A stretch of 64,000 nucleotides of DNA from an uncultured Prevotella sp. (GCA_944321295.1 CALUKU010000008.1:16516-80515); one strand, 5' to 3'; counted from the first letter of the stretch, positions 37,493 through 45,954 are shown. A program made the numbers and translations. The notes: generated from the letters alone by a model not told the origin.

Positions 37493-38683
37493 ATGTGCAA
37501 GAAGATAACAGCAATCTTATTGGCGTTAGTGTTGTTCTCAGCGGTGGCTTCGGGCGCTGACAGGATGTTTACGCTTGTCATAGACGCGGGCCACGGCGGA
37601 CACGACGCGGGCGCCGTAGGCGCTTTTTCATCAGAGAAGGACATCAACCTCAGCGTGGCGTTGGCTTTCGGCCGCTACGTCGAGCGTAACTGCCCCGACG
37701 TGAAGGTCGTATACACGCGCAAGACCGACGTGTTCGTGCCTCTGCACAAGCGTGCGAGCATTGCCAACAAGAACAAGGCCGACGTGTTCATCTCAATCCA
37801 CACCAACGCCTTGCCTAAGGGTCATATAGCGCGCGGACTTGAAACATACACGATGGGTATGCGCCGCTCTGACGAGAAACTGAGCGCGGCCAAGCGCGAG
37901 AACTCGGTAATCATGATTGAAAAGGATTACAAGGAGCATTATGAGGGCTACGACCCCAACTCGCCGGAGAGTATAATAATGTTCGAGTTCATGCACAACA
38001 AGAACATGGCGCGCAGCGTAGAGCTGGCTAAGTTGGTGCAGTCGAACGTGTGCTCGACGGCCAAACGCCAGAACAAGGGCGTGAAGCAGGACGTGTTCCT
38101 GGTGTTGCGCGAAACGTCAATGCCCGCGTGCCTGATTGAGCTGGGCTTCATCACGACGCCCGACGAGGAGAAGTTCCTGAACGACAAGGGCAACGTCGAC
38201 AAGATTGCGCGCGGCATATACAAGGCTTTTGCGCAATACAAGGACAAGTATTACAAGGGCTTCACGGTGCCTTATAATCCCAAGGCCGAGGACGTTGATG
38301 ACGACGACGAACGGCGTGACGAAAGCGACAAGGCCGTTGAAGAGTCGGAAAAGCGTGAAAAGAAGGAAAAGGCTGATATTAAGCCTGCTGAAAAAGCTGA
38401 GGCTGACGCCGACGGTAAGCCCGTGTTTAAGGTGCAGATACTTGCCAGCGGCAGGCAGCTTGACGATGGCGACAGGATTTTCAAGGGCTTGTCTGACGTC
38501 GATTCTTACAAGGAGGGCGGCCTCGTGAAATACACTTACGGCGCCTCGACTGATTACAACGAGATATATCGTCTGCGCAAGTCCGTTCTCGACAAGTTCC
38601 CTGAAGCGTTCATCATAGCCTTTAAGAACGGTGAGAAGATGAATGTCACGCAGGCCATACGTGAATTTAAGTCAAACAAATAA
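37493..38683 (+). CDS. N-acetylmuramoyl-L-alanine amidase with SPOR-like C terminus
   Basis: A 396-residue secreted Amidase_3 enzyme (signal peptide MCKKITAILLALVLFSAVASG) that cuts the bond between muramic acid and the stem peptide, mainly for daughter-cell separation. Zinc-site motifs: DAGHGGHDAGAVG, SSEKDINLSVAL, SIHTNA, and LIELGFITTPDEEKFL with the catalytic glutamate. A charged linker (about residues 265-305, many Glu/Lys) leads to a C-terminal domain (KPVFKVQILASGRQL...AFIIAFKNGEKM) resembling SPOR peptidoglycan-binding domains. An MCE gene follows after 8 nt. Confidence 0.92.
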   Translation: MCKKITAILLALVLFSAVASGADRMFTLVIDAGHGGHDAGAVGAFSSEKDINLSVALAFGRYVERNCPDVKVVYTRKTDVFVPLHKRASIANKNKADVFISIHTNALPKGHIARGLETYTMGMRRSDEKLSAAKRENSVIMIEKDYKEHYEGYDPNSPESIIMFEFMHNKNMARSVELAKLVQSNVCSTAKRQNKGVKQDVFLVLRETSMPACLIELGFITTPDEEKFLNDKGNVDKIARGIYKAFAQYKDKYYKGFTVPYNPKAEDVDDDDERRDESDKAVEESEKREKKEKADIKPAEKAEADADGKPVFKVQILASGRQLDDGDRIFKGLSDVDSYKEGGLVKYTYGASTDYNEIYRLRKSVLDKFPEAFIIAFKNGEKMNVTQAIREFKSNK

Positions 38684-38691
38684 AGCGAGAT

Positions 38692-39594
38692 ATGAAGTTT
38701 TTCACAAAAGAGGTAAAGATAGCTTTGGTTGCGATATGCGGTTTGGTGGTTCTCTTTTTCGGAATGAATTTCCTTAAAGGGCTTAACCTCTTCTCGTCGG
38801 CAACCAAGTATTACATATCTTTTAAGGACATAAGCGGCCTCTCGGCGTCGAGTCCTATCTATGCCGACGGTTACCAGGTGGGCGTAGTCAGGGGGATAAT
38901 GTACAACTATAATCGTGAAGGCGACATCATGGTTGAGGCCGAGCTTGACGAGCAGCTGCGCATACCCAAGGGCAGCAGCGCCGAGATTGTGAGCGACATG
39001 CTCGGCAACGTGAAGGTGAACCTCTTGCTCGCCACCAATCCGCGTGAGCGCATCATGCCCGGCGAAACAATCCAGGGAGGAATCAACGACGGAGCGTTGG
39101 GCAAGATGAAGGACATGATTCCCACGCTGATGCAAATCCTGCCGAAAGTAGACTCTATTGTGACTAACCTGAACGTGCTGCTTTCTAATCCGGCTTTGGC
39201 TCAGTCGTTGCAGAACGTTGAAACCATGACGGGCAACCTTACGGTCACCACCCGGAGGCTTAACAACCTGCTTGCAGGTCTTGAGGGCAGCGTCCCGGGC
39301 ATGATAAGCCGCACTGACAGCGTGCTTGACAATGCCAACATGCTGGCGAAAAACATCAATAAGATTGACGTTGCCGGAACAATCGCGCGTGTGGACGAAA
39401 CACTTGACAACGTGAAGCAGTTCACGGAGCAGCTTAACAGCAACCAAGGTTCGCTGGGATTGCTCATGCGTGACCCCTCGCTTTACAACAACCTGAACAG
39501 CACCATGCGCTCTGCCGACTCGCTGCTGATTGACCTCAAGGCCCATCCGAAGCGCTACGTCCACTTCTCACTGTTCGGAAGGAAGGATAATTAA
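38692..39594 (+). CDS. MlaD/MCE family protein
   Basis: A 300-residue protein with one N-terminal membrane anchor (residues 9-27) and an MCE domain (about residues 38-115, with SGLSASSPIYADGYQVGVV and SSAEIVSDMLGNVKV), followed by a helical tail. MlaD-type proteins form periplasmic rings that shuttle phospholipids between membranes; the ATPase and permease partners are not adjacent. It forms a two-gene unit with the amidase, starting 8 nt after it, and ends at an intrinsic terminator. Confidence 0.93.
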   Translation: MKFFTKEVKIALVAICGLVVLFFGMNFLKGLNLFSSATKYYISFKDISGLSASSPIYADGYQVGVVRGIMYNYNREGDIMVEAELDEQLRIPKGSSAEIVSDMLGNVKVNLLLATNPRERIMPGETIQGGINDGALGKMKDMIPTLMQILPKVDSIVTNLNVLLSNPALAQSLQNVETMTGNLTVTTRRLNNLLAGLEGSVPGMISRTDSVLDNANMLAKNINKIDVAGTIARVDETLDNVKQFTEQLNSNQGSLGLLMRDPSLYNNLNSTMRSADSLLIDLKAHPKRYVHFSLFGRKDN

Positions 39595-39651
39595 GCTGAA
39601 AAACAGATTGTCGGAAGTTTTGTCTTAATTTAAAAACAATCTAAATAGTAG

Positions 39652-39679
39652 CGGCGTCCGTTTACGGGCGCCGTTTTTT
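39652..39679 (+). terminator. Terminator after the MCE gene
   Basis: A 9-bp stem (CGGCGTCCG / CGGGCGCCG, one GU pair) with a TTTA loop followed by six T. Confidence 0.9.
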
Positions 39680-39970
39680 CGGAAGTTGTTTATTTACACA
39701 ACTTTCCGTCTTTTCTGCCCTGTTTCGGAATGAATTTCCGAGTTTTTGGCATTTCCCGTGTAATGCGTTATTGTTCAGGCAGTTGTATATATGCAAGTGC
39801 CCGTGTCTGATTGGTGTTGCAATGATGTTGCATAAAGTGCCTTTTTACTGATATTTACGCACGTTGACGCATGCTTGAAGAAAAATGCCGGTTTGCCTAT
39901 CTCGATTATTTTTACGAAATTTGCACACGCTTACTTAAAGAGTCGAAAGACATAATACCATAATATATCT
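39680..39970. other. Spacer upstream of dnaA, no gene seen
   Basis: About 290 bp with two small hairpins (GGAAGTTGT / ACAACTTTCC near 39681-39708 and TCGGAA / TTCCGA near 39725-39742). A weak -7-like box (GAAATTTG at 39916-39923) may drive dnaA. No cluster of DnaA boxes (TTATnCACA) was seen, so there is no support for a replication origin here. Confidence 0.5.
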
Positions 39971-41383
39971 ATGACAGATACCCCAAAAGTTCTTTGGGAC
40001 AAATGCCTTTTGCTGATAAAGGAGAATGTCTCGGAACAGCAATTCAACGCATGGTTCAAGCCGATCGCATTCGAATCGTTCAACGAAGCGGGTAGGGCGC
40101 TTATACTTCAGGTGCCCAGCAACTTCTTCGTTGAATACCTCGAGGAGAACTATGTGGGATTGTTGAATAAGGTGCTTACAAAATATTTTGGTACTGGTCT
40201 GCGCTTGAGTTACCGCATTATGGTCGACAAGACGCATGACCTGACGCAGCAGATTGAGCCTGAACCGGTGGCCGACATCGACAAGACAACCAAGCGGACG
40301 ACGCGTATCAACCAGTCGCCGTCGACGCTTGACGCCGCCGTTCCGCAGGACATAGACTCGCAACTCGACCCTCGCCACACGTTCTCGAACTATATTGAAG
40401 GCGACAGCAATAAGCTTCCGCGTTCCGTTGGATTGTCAATCGCTGAACATCCGAAGTCAACTCAGTTTAACCCGATGTTCATTTACGGCCCTTCCGGATG
40501 TGGAAAGACCCACCTTATCAACGCCATCGGCGTGCGTACTAAGGAGCTTTATCCGCAGAAAAGGGTGCTGTATGTCAGCGCAAGGCTGTTCCAGGTGCAG
40601 TACACTGACTCCGTATTGAAGAATTGTACGAACGATTTCATAAACTTCTATCAGACTATCGACATGCTCATCGTTGACGACATTCAGGAATGGGTGTCGG
40701 CTGCGAGGACGCAGGAAACGTTCTTCTATATCTTTAATCATCTTTTCCGTAACGGCAAGAGGATAATTCTTGCGTGCGACAGGCCGCCCGTTGACCTGCA
40801 GGGCATGAGCGACCGCCTGCTGACACGTTTCAGTTGCGGACTTATAGCCGAGCTTGAGAAGCCGAACATACAGCTCTGCATCGACATCTTGAACAGCAAG
40901 ATTAAGCGTGACGGACTAAGTATTCCGTCGGAAGTGGTGGAGTTCATTGCCCAGACGGCTAACGGAAGCGTGCGTGACTTGGAAGGCGTAATCAACTCTC
41001 TGCTGGCATTCTCTGTGGTGTATAACTGCAAGATAGACATGCGTTTGGCCGAGAGGGTGATTAAGAGGGCCGTCAAGATTGACGACGAACCTTTGACTAT
41101 AGACGACATTCTTGAAACGGTTTGCAACCACTTCAACGTTTCTACGGCTGCCGTAACAGGCCGTAGCCGTAAGCGCGATTACGTTGTGGCGCGCCAAGTG
41201 TCGATGTATCTTGCGCAGAAATACACTAAAATGCCGGCTTCGAGGATAGGTAAGCTTGTAGGAGGACGCGACCATTCGACGGTGATACACAGCTGCACGC
41301 AGATTGAGAACAGGATGAAGATTGACAAGCTGTTCTGCAGCGAGATTCAAAGCATTGAGAATTCGTTTAAGCTTAAGAGATAA
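39971..41383 (+). CDS. dnaA: Chromosomal replication initiator DnaA
   Basis: A 470-residue initiator that binds oriC and melts DNA. Domain I (residues 1-80) and a short linker precede the AAA+ domain, with Walker A GPSGCGKTH and Walker B MLIVDDIQ. Domain IV ends with the DNA-binding signature VGGRDHSTVIHSCTQIENR. After Walker B the usual FLAGK-type stretch is replaced by EWVSAARTQETFF, a variant I associate with Prevotella-like DnaA. The C terminus is complete. It is alone in the direction of transcription; recF and dnaN are not beside it, as is usual in Bacteroidetes. Confidence 0.97.
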   Translation: MTDTPKVLWDKCLLLIKENVSEQQFNAWFKPIAFESFNEAGRALILQVPSNFFVEYLEENYVGLLNKVLTKYFGTGLRLSYRIMVDKTHDLTQQIEPEPVADIDKTTKRTTRINQSPSTLDAAVPQDIDSQLDPRHTFSNYIEGDSNKLPRSVGLSIAEHPKSTQFNPMFIYGPSGCGKTHLINAIGVRTKELYPQKRVLYVSARLFQVQYTDSVLKNCTNDFINFYQTIDMLIVDDIQEWVSAARTQETFFYIFNHLFRNGKRIILACDRPPVDLQGMSDRLLTRFSCGLIAELEKPNIQLCIDILNSKIKRDGLSIPSEVVEFIAQTANGSVRDLEGVINSLLAFSVVYNCKIDMRLAERVIKRAVKIDDEPLTIDDILETVCNHFNVSTAAVTGRSRKRDYVVARQVSMYLAQKYTKMPASRIGKLVGGRDHSTVIHSCTQIENRMKIDKLFCSEIQSIENSFKLKR

Positions 41384-41417
41384 CAAAAGGGCTGGCACCG
41401 CGGTGCCAGCCCTTTTG
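41384..41417. terminator. dnaA terminator (34-bp palindrome)
   Basis: A perfect palindrome whose half-arm is CAAAAGGGCTGGCACCG, ending in TTTTGTTTT on the + side. The turn is formed by the central CCGCGG. Confidence 0.9.
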
Positions 41418-41428
41418 TTTTATGCCGT

Positions 41429-41456
41429 AAGCCCTGCCGCAGAGCAGGGCTTTTTT
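41429..41456. terminator. Second terminator between dnaA and yitT
   Basis: AAGCCCTGC / GCAGGGCTT, 9-bp stem with CGCAGA loop and T tail. It lies just before the YitT stop codon on the opposite strand and serves the convergent pair with the previous palindrome. Confidence 0.85.
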
Positions 41457-41465
41457 GTTTGCAGG

Positions 41466-42362
41466 TCAGTTCATCTTCTCGAAACCTTCGCCGAACACGC
41501 CATGGCAGAACGTCTGTGAAACCATTGCCTTGGGGTCGATAATCTTGATTGTGTTGAGTATGTCGTGCGATTCGTACTTGCGCGCGAGCACAATCAGTAT
41601 GTCGGTTTCATTCTTAGAATACCATCCCTTGCCGGGGATGACGGTCACGCCGCGGTGTATCTTGTTGTTGATTACGTCGGCAATCTTGTCGTGCTCTTTT
41701 GAGATGATGATGAACTGCATCGTCTGTTTCGAGCCGTTCACGACGTAGTCGCAGGCGTAGCTGTAAATCAGGGTGAAGGCTATACCGTAAACGATCGGCT
41801 CCATGCTGTGGAACAGGAAGTAAGACGAACCGATGATACAGGTGTCGATAAGCTGTATGGCGCGTCCGAAGTTCATGTGCATGTACTTGTTGAGCATGAC
41901 GATGAGGATGTCCGTGCCGCCCGTTGAGCCGTTGTGCGAGTAGATTATGCCGAGGCCGGCGCCGCAGAGCACGCTACCGATGAGCAGGTGCATGAACTTG
42001 TCTTCGCCTGCCGTCACCATGGGGTAGGCTTCGAAGATGGGCTGGAAGACGCCGATCATGGTCGAAAGGATTGTTACACCGATGATGGTGCGCACTACGA
42101 ACTGCCGTCCGAGCGTTCGGAAGGCTATGAGCACCATGATGATGTTGATACTCCAGATGGATATTGCCGGGGGTATCTTAAAGCCGTAGAACAGAAGTGC
42201 GGCGATACCTGACGCGCCTCCCATGACGATTTGGTCGGGAAGGATGAACGCCGTGTAGCCGAATGAATACAACAATACTCCCATGCAGATGAAAATAAGG
42301 TCTTTAAGACCCTGTCTTTTCAGTTTGACATGGATGTGCGTCAAATCAGAGATTTTGTTCAT
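41466..42362 (-). CDS. YitT family membrane protein (DUF2179)
   Basis: A 298-residue protein with five to six N-terminal membrane segments, including the conserved ILPDQIVMGGASGIAALLFY and HNGSTGGTDILIVML, and a C-terminal cytoplasmic DUF2179 domain (RGVTVIPGKGWYSKNETDILIVLARKYE). The family is widespread and of unknown transport or regulatory role. The ATG at 42362 fits the promoter at 42388-42395; the longer frame to 42422 overlaps it. Convergent with dnaA. Confidence 0.92.
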   Translation of the reverse strand: MNKISDLTHIHVKLKRQGLKDLIFICMGVLLYSFGYTAFILPDQIVMGGASGIAALLFYGFKIPPAISIWSINIIMVLIAFRTLGRQFVVRTIIGVTILSTMIGVFQPIFEAYPMVTAGEDKFMHLLIGSVLCGAGLGIIYSHNGSTGGTDILIVMLNKYMHMNFGRAIQLIDTCIIGSSYFLFHSMEPIVYGIAFTLIYSYACDYVVNGSKQTMQFIIISKEHDKIADVINNKIHRGVTVIPGKGWYSKNETDILIVLARKYESHDILNTIKIIDPKAMVSQTFCHGVFGEGFEKMN

Positions 42363-42387
42363 AACGTGTGTTTTTTGTATTTTTTTG

Positions 42388-42395
42388 CAAAGATA
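42388..42395 (-). promoter_or_regulatory. -7 box for yitT
   Basis: On the minus strand TATCTTTG, a perfect match, 26 nt upstream of the ATG at 42362. Confidence 0.7.
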
Positions 42396-42467
42396 GTGTA
42401 AACCGCGGATAATGCAAAACAAAGTCGTTTGTTTTTTATTGCCTCGTCGTAACTTGTTTCATAAAAT

Positions 42468-42576
42468 GCAGAAGGCGGCCTTTCGGGCTCCAAAAGGTTA
42501 CCTTTCAGCCTTTAAAAGACGGCCTTTTACGAGCCGAAAGCTTACCTTTGCAACGCCGCTGACTGTCAGCAGGTTA
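42468..42576. repeat. 22-bp-period palindrome array, copy 6
   Basis: Four units with the marker dinucleotide at 42474, 42496, 42518 and 42540 (22 bp apart). The imperfect palindrome on the right (42550-42576) has a clear core GCTGACtGTCAGC. It lies between the divergent yitT and methyltransferase genes. Confidence 0.85.
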
Positions 42577-42668
42577 CGTTGTGCTGCCGCTATGCCGCGA
42601 AACCTTATTATTATTGTCTTGCCGTAACATTTAAATAAGGATTTATTCCGTATTCGGGAAACTTTTAA

Positions 42669-42812
42669 TATCTTTGCATAAGATAAGCTGCGTTCGGCAA
42701 CCAGTAAGCAAGCTTACGTTGCACTCGTTGGCGTTATCTTTGCATAAGATAAGCTGCGCTCGGGAATTAGTAAGCAAGCTTACATTCCTCTCGTTTGCAT
42801 TATCTCTGCATC
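42669..42812 (+). repeat. 66-bp tandem repeat carrying promoter-like boxes
   Basis: Two full copies and part of a third. TATCTTTG boxes begin at 42669 and 42735, and a decayed TATCTCTG at 42801, spaced exactly 66 bp and pointing toward the methyltransferase gene. Each unit holds two palindromes: TTATCTTtgcatAAGATAA and GTAAGCAAGCTTAC. An inverted copy of the same repeat lies at 63189-63262 upstream of xpt. Confidence 0.85.
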
Positions 42813-43013
42813 AAAGTATTAACATTTAGATATTTGAGTAAAAAACAGAAAGATATTTTATTTAAGACATATTAATTAACAAGAAGCATTCGCTATTATT
42901 TCGCGTTTAGCCAAGAGCCTCGGAAACTCATTTGGAATAAAAAGCACGGAAATAATTAGTGACAGGTGTCCCGTATTGGTACCCTCGTTCAATCAATAAG
43001 GCAATGCACACGC

Positions 43014-43100
43014 AATGGCGTGATGCGTTCTTATGATTGACCGGGGTTCCAATCCGAGGCCACCCCGTGCTAAACGCGGTAAGAATGACATCACGCCATT
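43014..43100. other. Structured 87-nt element upstream of the methyltransferase gene
   Basis: A long hairpin. The outer stem AATGGCGTGATG (43014-43025) pairs with 43089-43100, and after a small internal loop TTCTTA (43028-43033) pairs with TAAGAA (43080-43085). The apical part has its own stem CGGGGT / ACCCCG (43042-43047 and 43062-43067). It does not fit a tRNA or a cassette recombination site. It may be part of the leader RNA or a small RNA. Confidence 0.65.
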
Positions 43101-43112
43101 CTTATATGCGTC

Positions 43113-43151
43113 GGCGGATTGATAGTCTATGCTTGTAAACTATCAATCGCC
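43113..43151 (+). promoter_or_regulatory. Hairpin touching the methyltransferase start codon
   Basis: GGCGGATTGATAGT (43113-43126) pairs with ACTATCAATCGCC (43139-43151): 13 bp with a single bulged G and a 12-nt loop. Its last base is directly followed by the ATG at 43152. It could block or gate translation, or act as an operator on DNA. Confidence 0.7.
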
Positions 43152-44219
43152 ATGGCAAACAAAAACCTTAATGCGGCTAAGCGTGCGAAGAAGGATGAGT
43201 TTTACACGCAGCTTGCCGACATAGAGCGTGAGTTGCAGCATTATTGGCCCCACTTCAGGGGAAAGACCGTGCTGTGCAACTGCGACGACCCTTACGAGAG
43301 TAATTTCTTTAAGTATTTCGCTCTGCTTTTCAACCGGCTCGGGCTGAAAAAGCTCATTTGCACGTGTTATAACGGCTCGCCCGTGCAGGGCAACGAGCTG
43401 CCGATATTGTTCAAGTGGGAAGACGATGAGCCGAAGAAGATAGCGTACAAGGTGGAGATAACCGAGGTGAAAGACCTTAACGGCGACGGAGCCGTTGACC
43501 TGTCAGACGTGCGCTACCTGCTGCAAAACGACAGGAACGTCATCTCAACGCTCGAAACGGGCGACTTCCGTTCGCCCGAATGTATCGCCCTGCTCGGCGA
43601 GGCGGACGTCGTTGTTACCAATCCGCCATTCTCTTTGTTCCGTGAATACATTGCCCAATTGGTTGAGTACGGCAAGAAGTTCATAATAGTAGGTCATCAG
43701 AACGCCATAACATACAAAGAGGTTTTTCCTCTGATAAAAGAAAACAAGGTGTGGCTCGGCTATGGGTTTAAGGGGGCTGCCGCGCATTTCTTTTCGCCTT
43801 ATGAAGACGTGGCGACGGCCGGCGACCATCGTGACAATATGATTAGGGTGTCTGGTGTCAACTGGTTTACTAATCTTGAGATACCTAAGCGTAATGAGGA
43901 ACTTGATTTGGTGTGCCGCTATTCGCCGGAGGCATACCCGAAGTATGACAATTATGATGCAATAGAGGTTGGCAAAACTGCTGATATTCCTTATGATTAT
44001 AAGGGCATTATGGGTGTTCCCATCACCTTTCTTGATAAGTATTGCCCAAGTCAATTTGAAATAGTATGGCAGGCAAGCGGTAACACTCGCGCTTCCGCTC
44101 CTAAAGACGTGTTAAGAGATGTCGGGTATGTCATTCATCCGGACGACCGTGGTGGCTGTGGCATTGTAAAAGGCAAAAGGATATACAGCCGGATTTTAAT
44201 CCGCAACAGGCATGCTTGA
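43152..44219 (+). CDS. Adenine-specific DNA methyltransferase, EcoRI family
   Basis: A 355-residue N6-adenine methyltransferase of the EcoRI_methylase family. The N terminus KNLNAAKRAKKDEFYTQLADIERELQ is typical, KTVLCNCDDPYESNFFKYF is the S-adenosylmethionine region, and NPPF (residues 157-160) is the catalytic motif. Residues 108-119 (DLNGDGAVDLSD) form an EF-hand-like loop present in related enzymes. The frame continues 11 codons upstream, through the hairpin, but the ATG at 43152 gives the family start. A DUF262-HNH nuclease gene follows after 40 nt, so this is the modification half of a probable restriction or defence cassette. Target sequence cannot be read from the gene. Confidence 0.9.
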   Translation: MANKNLNAAKRAKKDEFYTQLADIERELQHYWPHFRGKTVLCNCDDPYESNFFKYFALLFNRLGLKKLICTCYNGSPVQGNELPILFKWEDDEPKKIAYKVEITEVKDLNGDGAVDLSDVRYLLQNDRNVISTLETGDFRSPECIALLGEADVVVTNPPFSLFREYIAQLVEYGKKFIIVGHQNAITYKEVFPLIKENKVWLGYGFKGAAAHFFSPYEDVATAGDHRDNMIRVSGVNWFTNLEIPKRNEELDLVCRYSPEAYPKYDNYDAIEVGKTADIPYDYKGIMGVPITFLDKYCPSQFEIVWQASGNTRASAPKDVLRDVGYVIHPDDRGGCGIVKGKRIYSRILIRNRHA

Positions 44220-44259
44220 CTCTTGAAATTTTTATTCACATAAATCTAACGAATTGCTT

Positions 44260-45384
44260 ATGATGACGATAAAGCAAATTGAGGTTACGGTCGGTGAAAT
44301 CGTTAACGGCTACGTCAATAACGACGAACTCGGCGTGCGCGGCTATGGCGGCAGGCTCGACATACGCCCGCCTTACCAGCGCGAATTTATATATAACGAA
44401 AAGGAACAGCAGGCTGTGATAACCACCGTGCTTAACGGTTATCCGCTCAACGTGATGTATTGGGTCAGGCGGAGCGACGATGCCGAATGTCCTTACGAGG
44501 TGATGGACGGTCAGCAGCGCACGTTGTCGCTATGCCAGTATGTGGCGGGAAAGTTCTCTTATGACTTTAAGAACTTCTTCAACCAGCCTGAAGACATAAA
44601 GAAGAAAATATTGGATTACAGGCTCACCGTCTACGTATGCGAGGGCGAACCGTCGGAGAAGTTAGAGTGGTTTAAGACGATAAACATTGCAGGCAAGCCG
44701 CTCAACGAGCAGGAAATCAACAACGCCGTCTACGCAGGCCCGTTCGTTTCAGACGCCAAGCGCCATTTCTCAAAATCAACATGCGGCGCTTACCGTCTGG
44801 GTAAAGACCTTGTTACGGGCACGCCCATCAGGCAGGATTTCTTGAAGAAGGCGCTCGAATGGATGGCCGCCCACGAAACCCGGCAGGGCCGTAGGCAAAG
44901 CATAGTGGGATATATGGCCGAACATCAGCACGACCCTAACGCCAACAACCTGTGGACATACTACCAGAACGTGCTCAACTGGGCGATAACCAACTTTGAC
45001 CCTTCTAAGTTTAAGAAGATAATGAAGGGGCTCGACTGGGCCATGCTTTATGACCGCTACCACGACAGCACGCTCGACACCGCCGCCATGGCGCGCCGCA
45101 TATCGGCGCTGATGCGCGACGACGAAATACAGCGCAAGCAGGGCATTATTCCTTACGTGCTTACCGGCGACGAGCACTGGCTTGACCTGCGGGCCTTCCC
45201 GGAGGACATGAAACTGGCCGTATGGGAGGAGCAGGGGCACGTCTGCCCGCTGTGTAAGAGGGAGTTCGACTTCGAGTTCATGGAGGGCGACCATATCACG
45301 CCGTGGCGCGACGGCGGCCGCACGGTGAAGGAAAACTGCCAAATGCTCTGTCGCGAGTGTAACAGGCGCAAGGCGGCCAGGTGA
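44260..45384 (+). CDS. DUF262 and HNH nuclease fusion protein
   Basis: A 374-residue protein. The N-terminal DUF262 domain (GmrS-like, ParB/Srx fold) shows PPYQREF (about residues 36-42) and the NTP-binding motif DGQQR (from residue 83). The helical middle includes AGKPLNEQEINNAVYAGPF. The C-terminal HNH nuclease has zinc cysteines CPLC (from residue 329) and CREC, with the catalytic DH in EGDHITPW and N in KENCQMLC. In GmrSD and SspE, DUF262 domains couple nucleotide binding to recognition of modified DNA. Placement 40 nt after an adenine methyltransferase suggests a two-gene restriction system. Start ATG is 44260 or 44263. Confidence 0.88.
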   Translation: MMTIKQIEVTVGEIVNGYVNNDELGVRGYGGRLDIRPPYQREFIYNEKEQQAVITTVLNGYPLNVMYWVRRSDDAECPYEVMDGQQRTLSLCQYVAGKFSYDFKNFFNQPEDIKKKILDYRLTVYVCEGEPSEKLEWFKTINIAGKPLNEQEINNAVYAGPFVSDAKRHFSKSTCGAYRLGKDLVTGTPIRQDFLKKALEWMAAHETRQGRRQSIVGYMAEHQHDPNANNLWTYYQNVLNWAITNFDPSKFKKIMKGLDWAMLYDRYHDSTLDTAAMARRISALMRDDEIQRKQGIIPYVLTGDEHWLDLRAFPEDMKLAVWEEQGHVCPLCKREFDFEFMEGDHITPWRDGGRTVKENCQMLCRECNRRKAAR

Positions 45385-45507
45385 CCCTAGCCCGCACGGC
45401 TGACACGCAGAGGCGGCTGCCGCGTCCGTAAAAAACGTGACGGGCAGCCGCCTCAGGTCATGTCAAATCATTCAAAATTAAAAGTTATTATGCAACTAAC
45501 ACGTTCT

Positions 45508-45954
45508 TTAGTCTATGTCGATTACGTTGAACTTGTCGTCGAAGGTCACCTCGATGTAGTTTGACAGCTTCACTTCATACTCTTCGTCGTCACGTTCTAT
45601 CTCGAGTATTCTGCAGTCGGGATAGTTCGCCTTTATGTAGCGTGCTATCTGCGCGGGCACGAGCGAGGCAGGGACGGCCGAGCGTTTGCACTTCACCTCC
45701 TCCCACCGGCCTTTCCCGTCGAACTCAATCTTCTCGCCGTTGGTGAAGATTACGGTGTACGTCTTGCTGAACAGTTCTGACTCCACCTTGGCTATCGACA
45801 CCTTGTGGCCCGGGAAGTGCGTCATTATCGTCTGCCTCGCCGCCGCCGGCAGCTGGCTTAGCGTAATGGCCTTCTCGTCGCCCGTGTTGGCTGCCGCCGG
45901 CACGGCCGTGAGCAAGAGCGCCGCTATGGCGATGGTTTTTACGATGGAGTTCAT
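45508..45954 (-). CDS. PepSY-like periplasmic protein 1
   Basis: A 148-residue secreted protein: signal peptide MNSIVKTIAIAALLLTAVPAAA, then two PepSY-like repeats. The first contains LPAAARQTIMTHFPGHKVSIAK and FTNGEKIEFDGKGRWEEV; the second has IARYIKANYPDCRILEIERDDEEYEVKLSNYIEVTFDDKFNVIDID. Such proteins in Bacteroidetes are periplasmic, bind an unknown ligand and often accompany two-component systems. It is about 43% identical by eye to its neighbour at 46048, indicating tandem duplication. Last gene of the unit transcribed from 48631. Confidence 0.88.
   Translation of the reverse strand: MNSIVKTIAIAALLLTAVPAAANTGDEKAITLSQLPAAARQTIMTHFPGHKVSIAKVESELFSKTYTVIFTNGEKIEFDGKGRWEEVKCKRSAVPASLVPAQIARYIKANYPDCRILEIERDDEEYEVKLSNYIEVTFDDKFNVIDID

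Noticed and set aside
39595-39970. Replication origin next to dnaA
   Set aside because: No cluster of DnaA boxes or AT-rich unwinding element could be identified; dnaA is often away from oriC in this phylum.
43040-43068. tRNA-like sequence GGTTCCAATCC
   Set aside because: Resembles a T-loop, but no acceptor, D or anticodon arm can be formed around it.
43473-43508. Dockerin domain in the methyltransferase
   Set aside because: Only one loop is present and it lies inside a catalytic domain; a dockerin needs two loops and a secreted protein.
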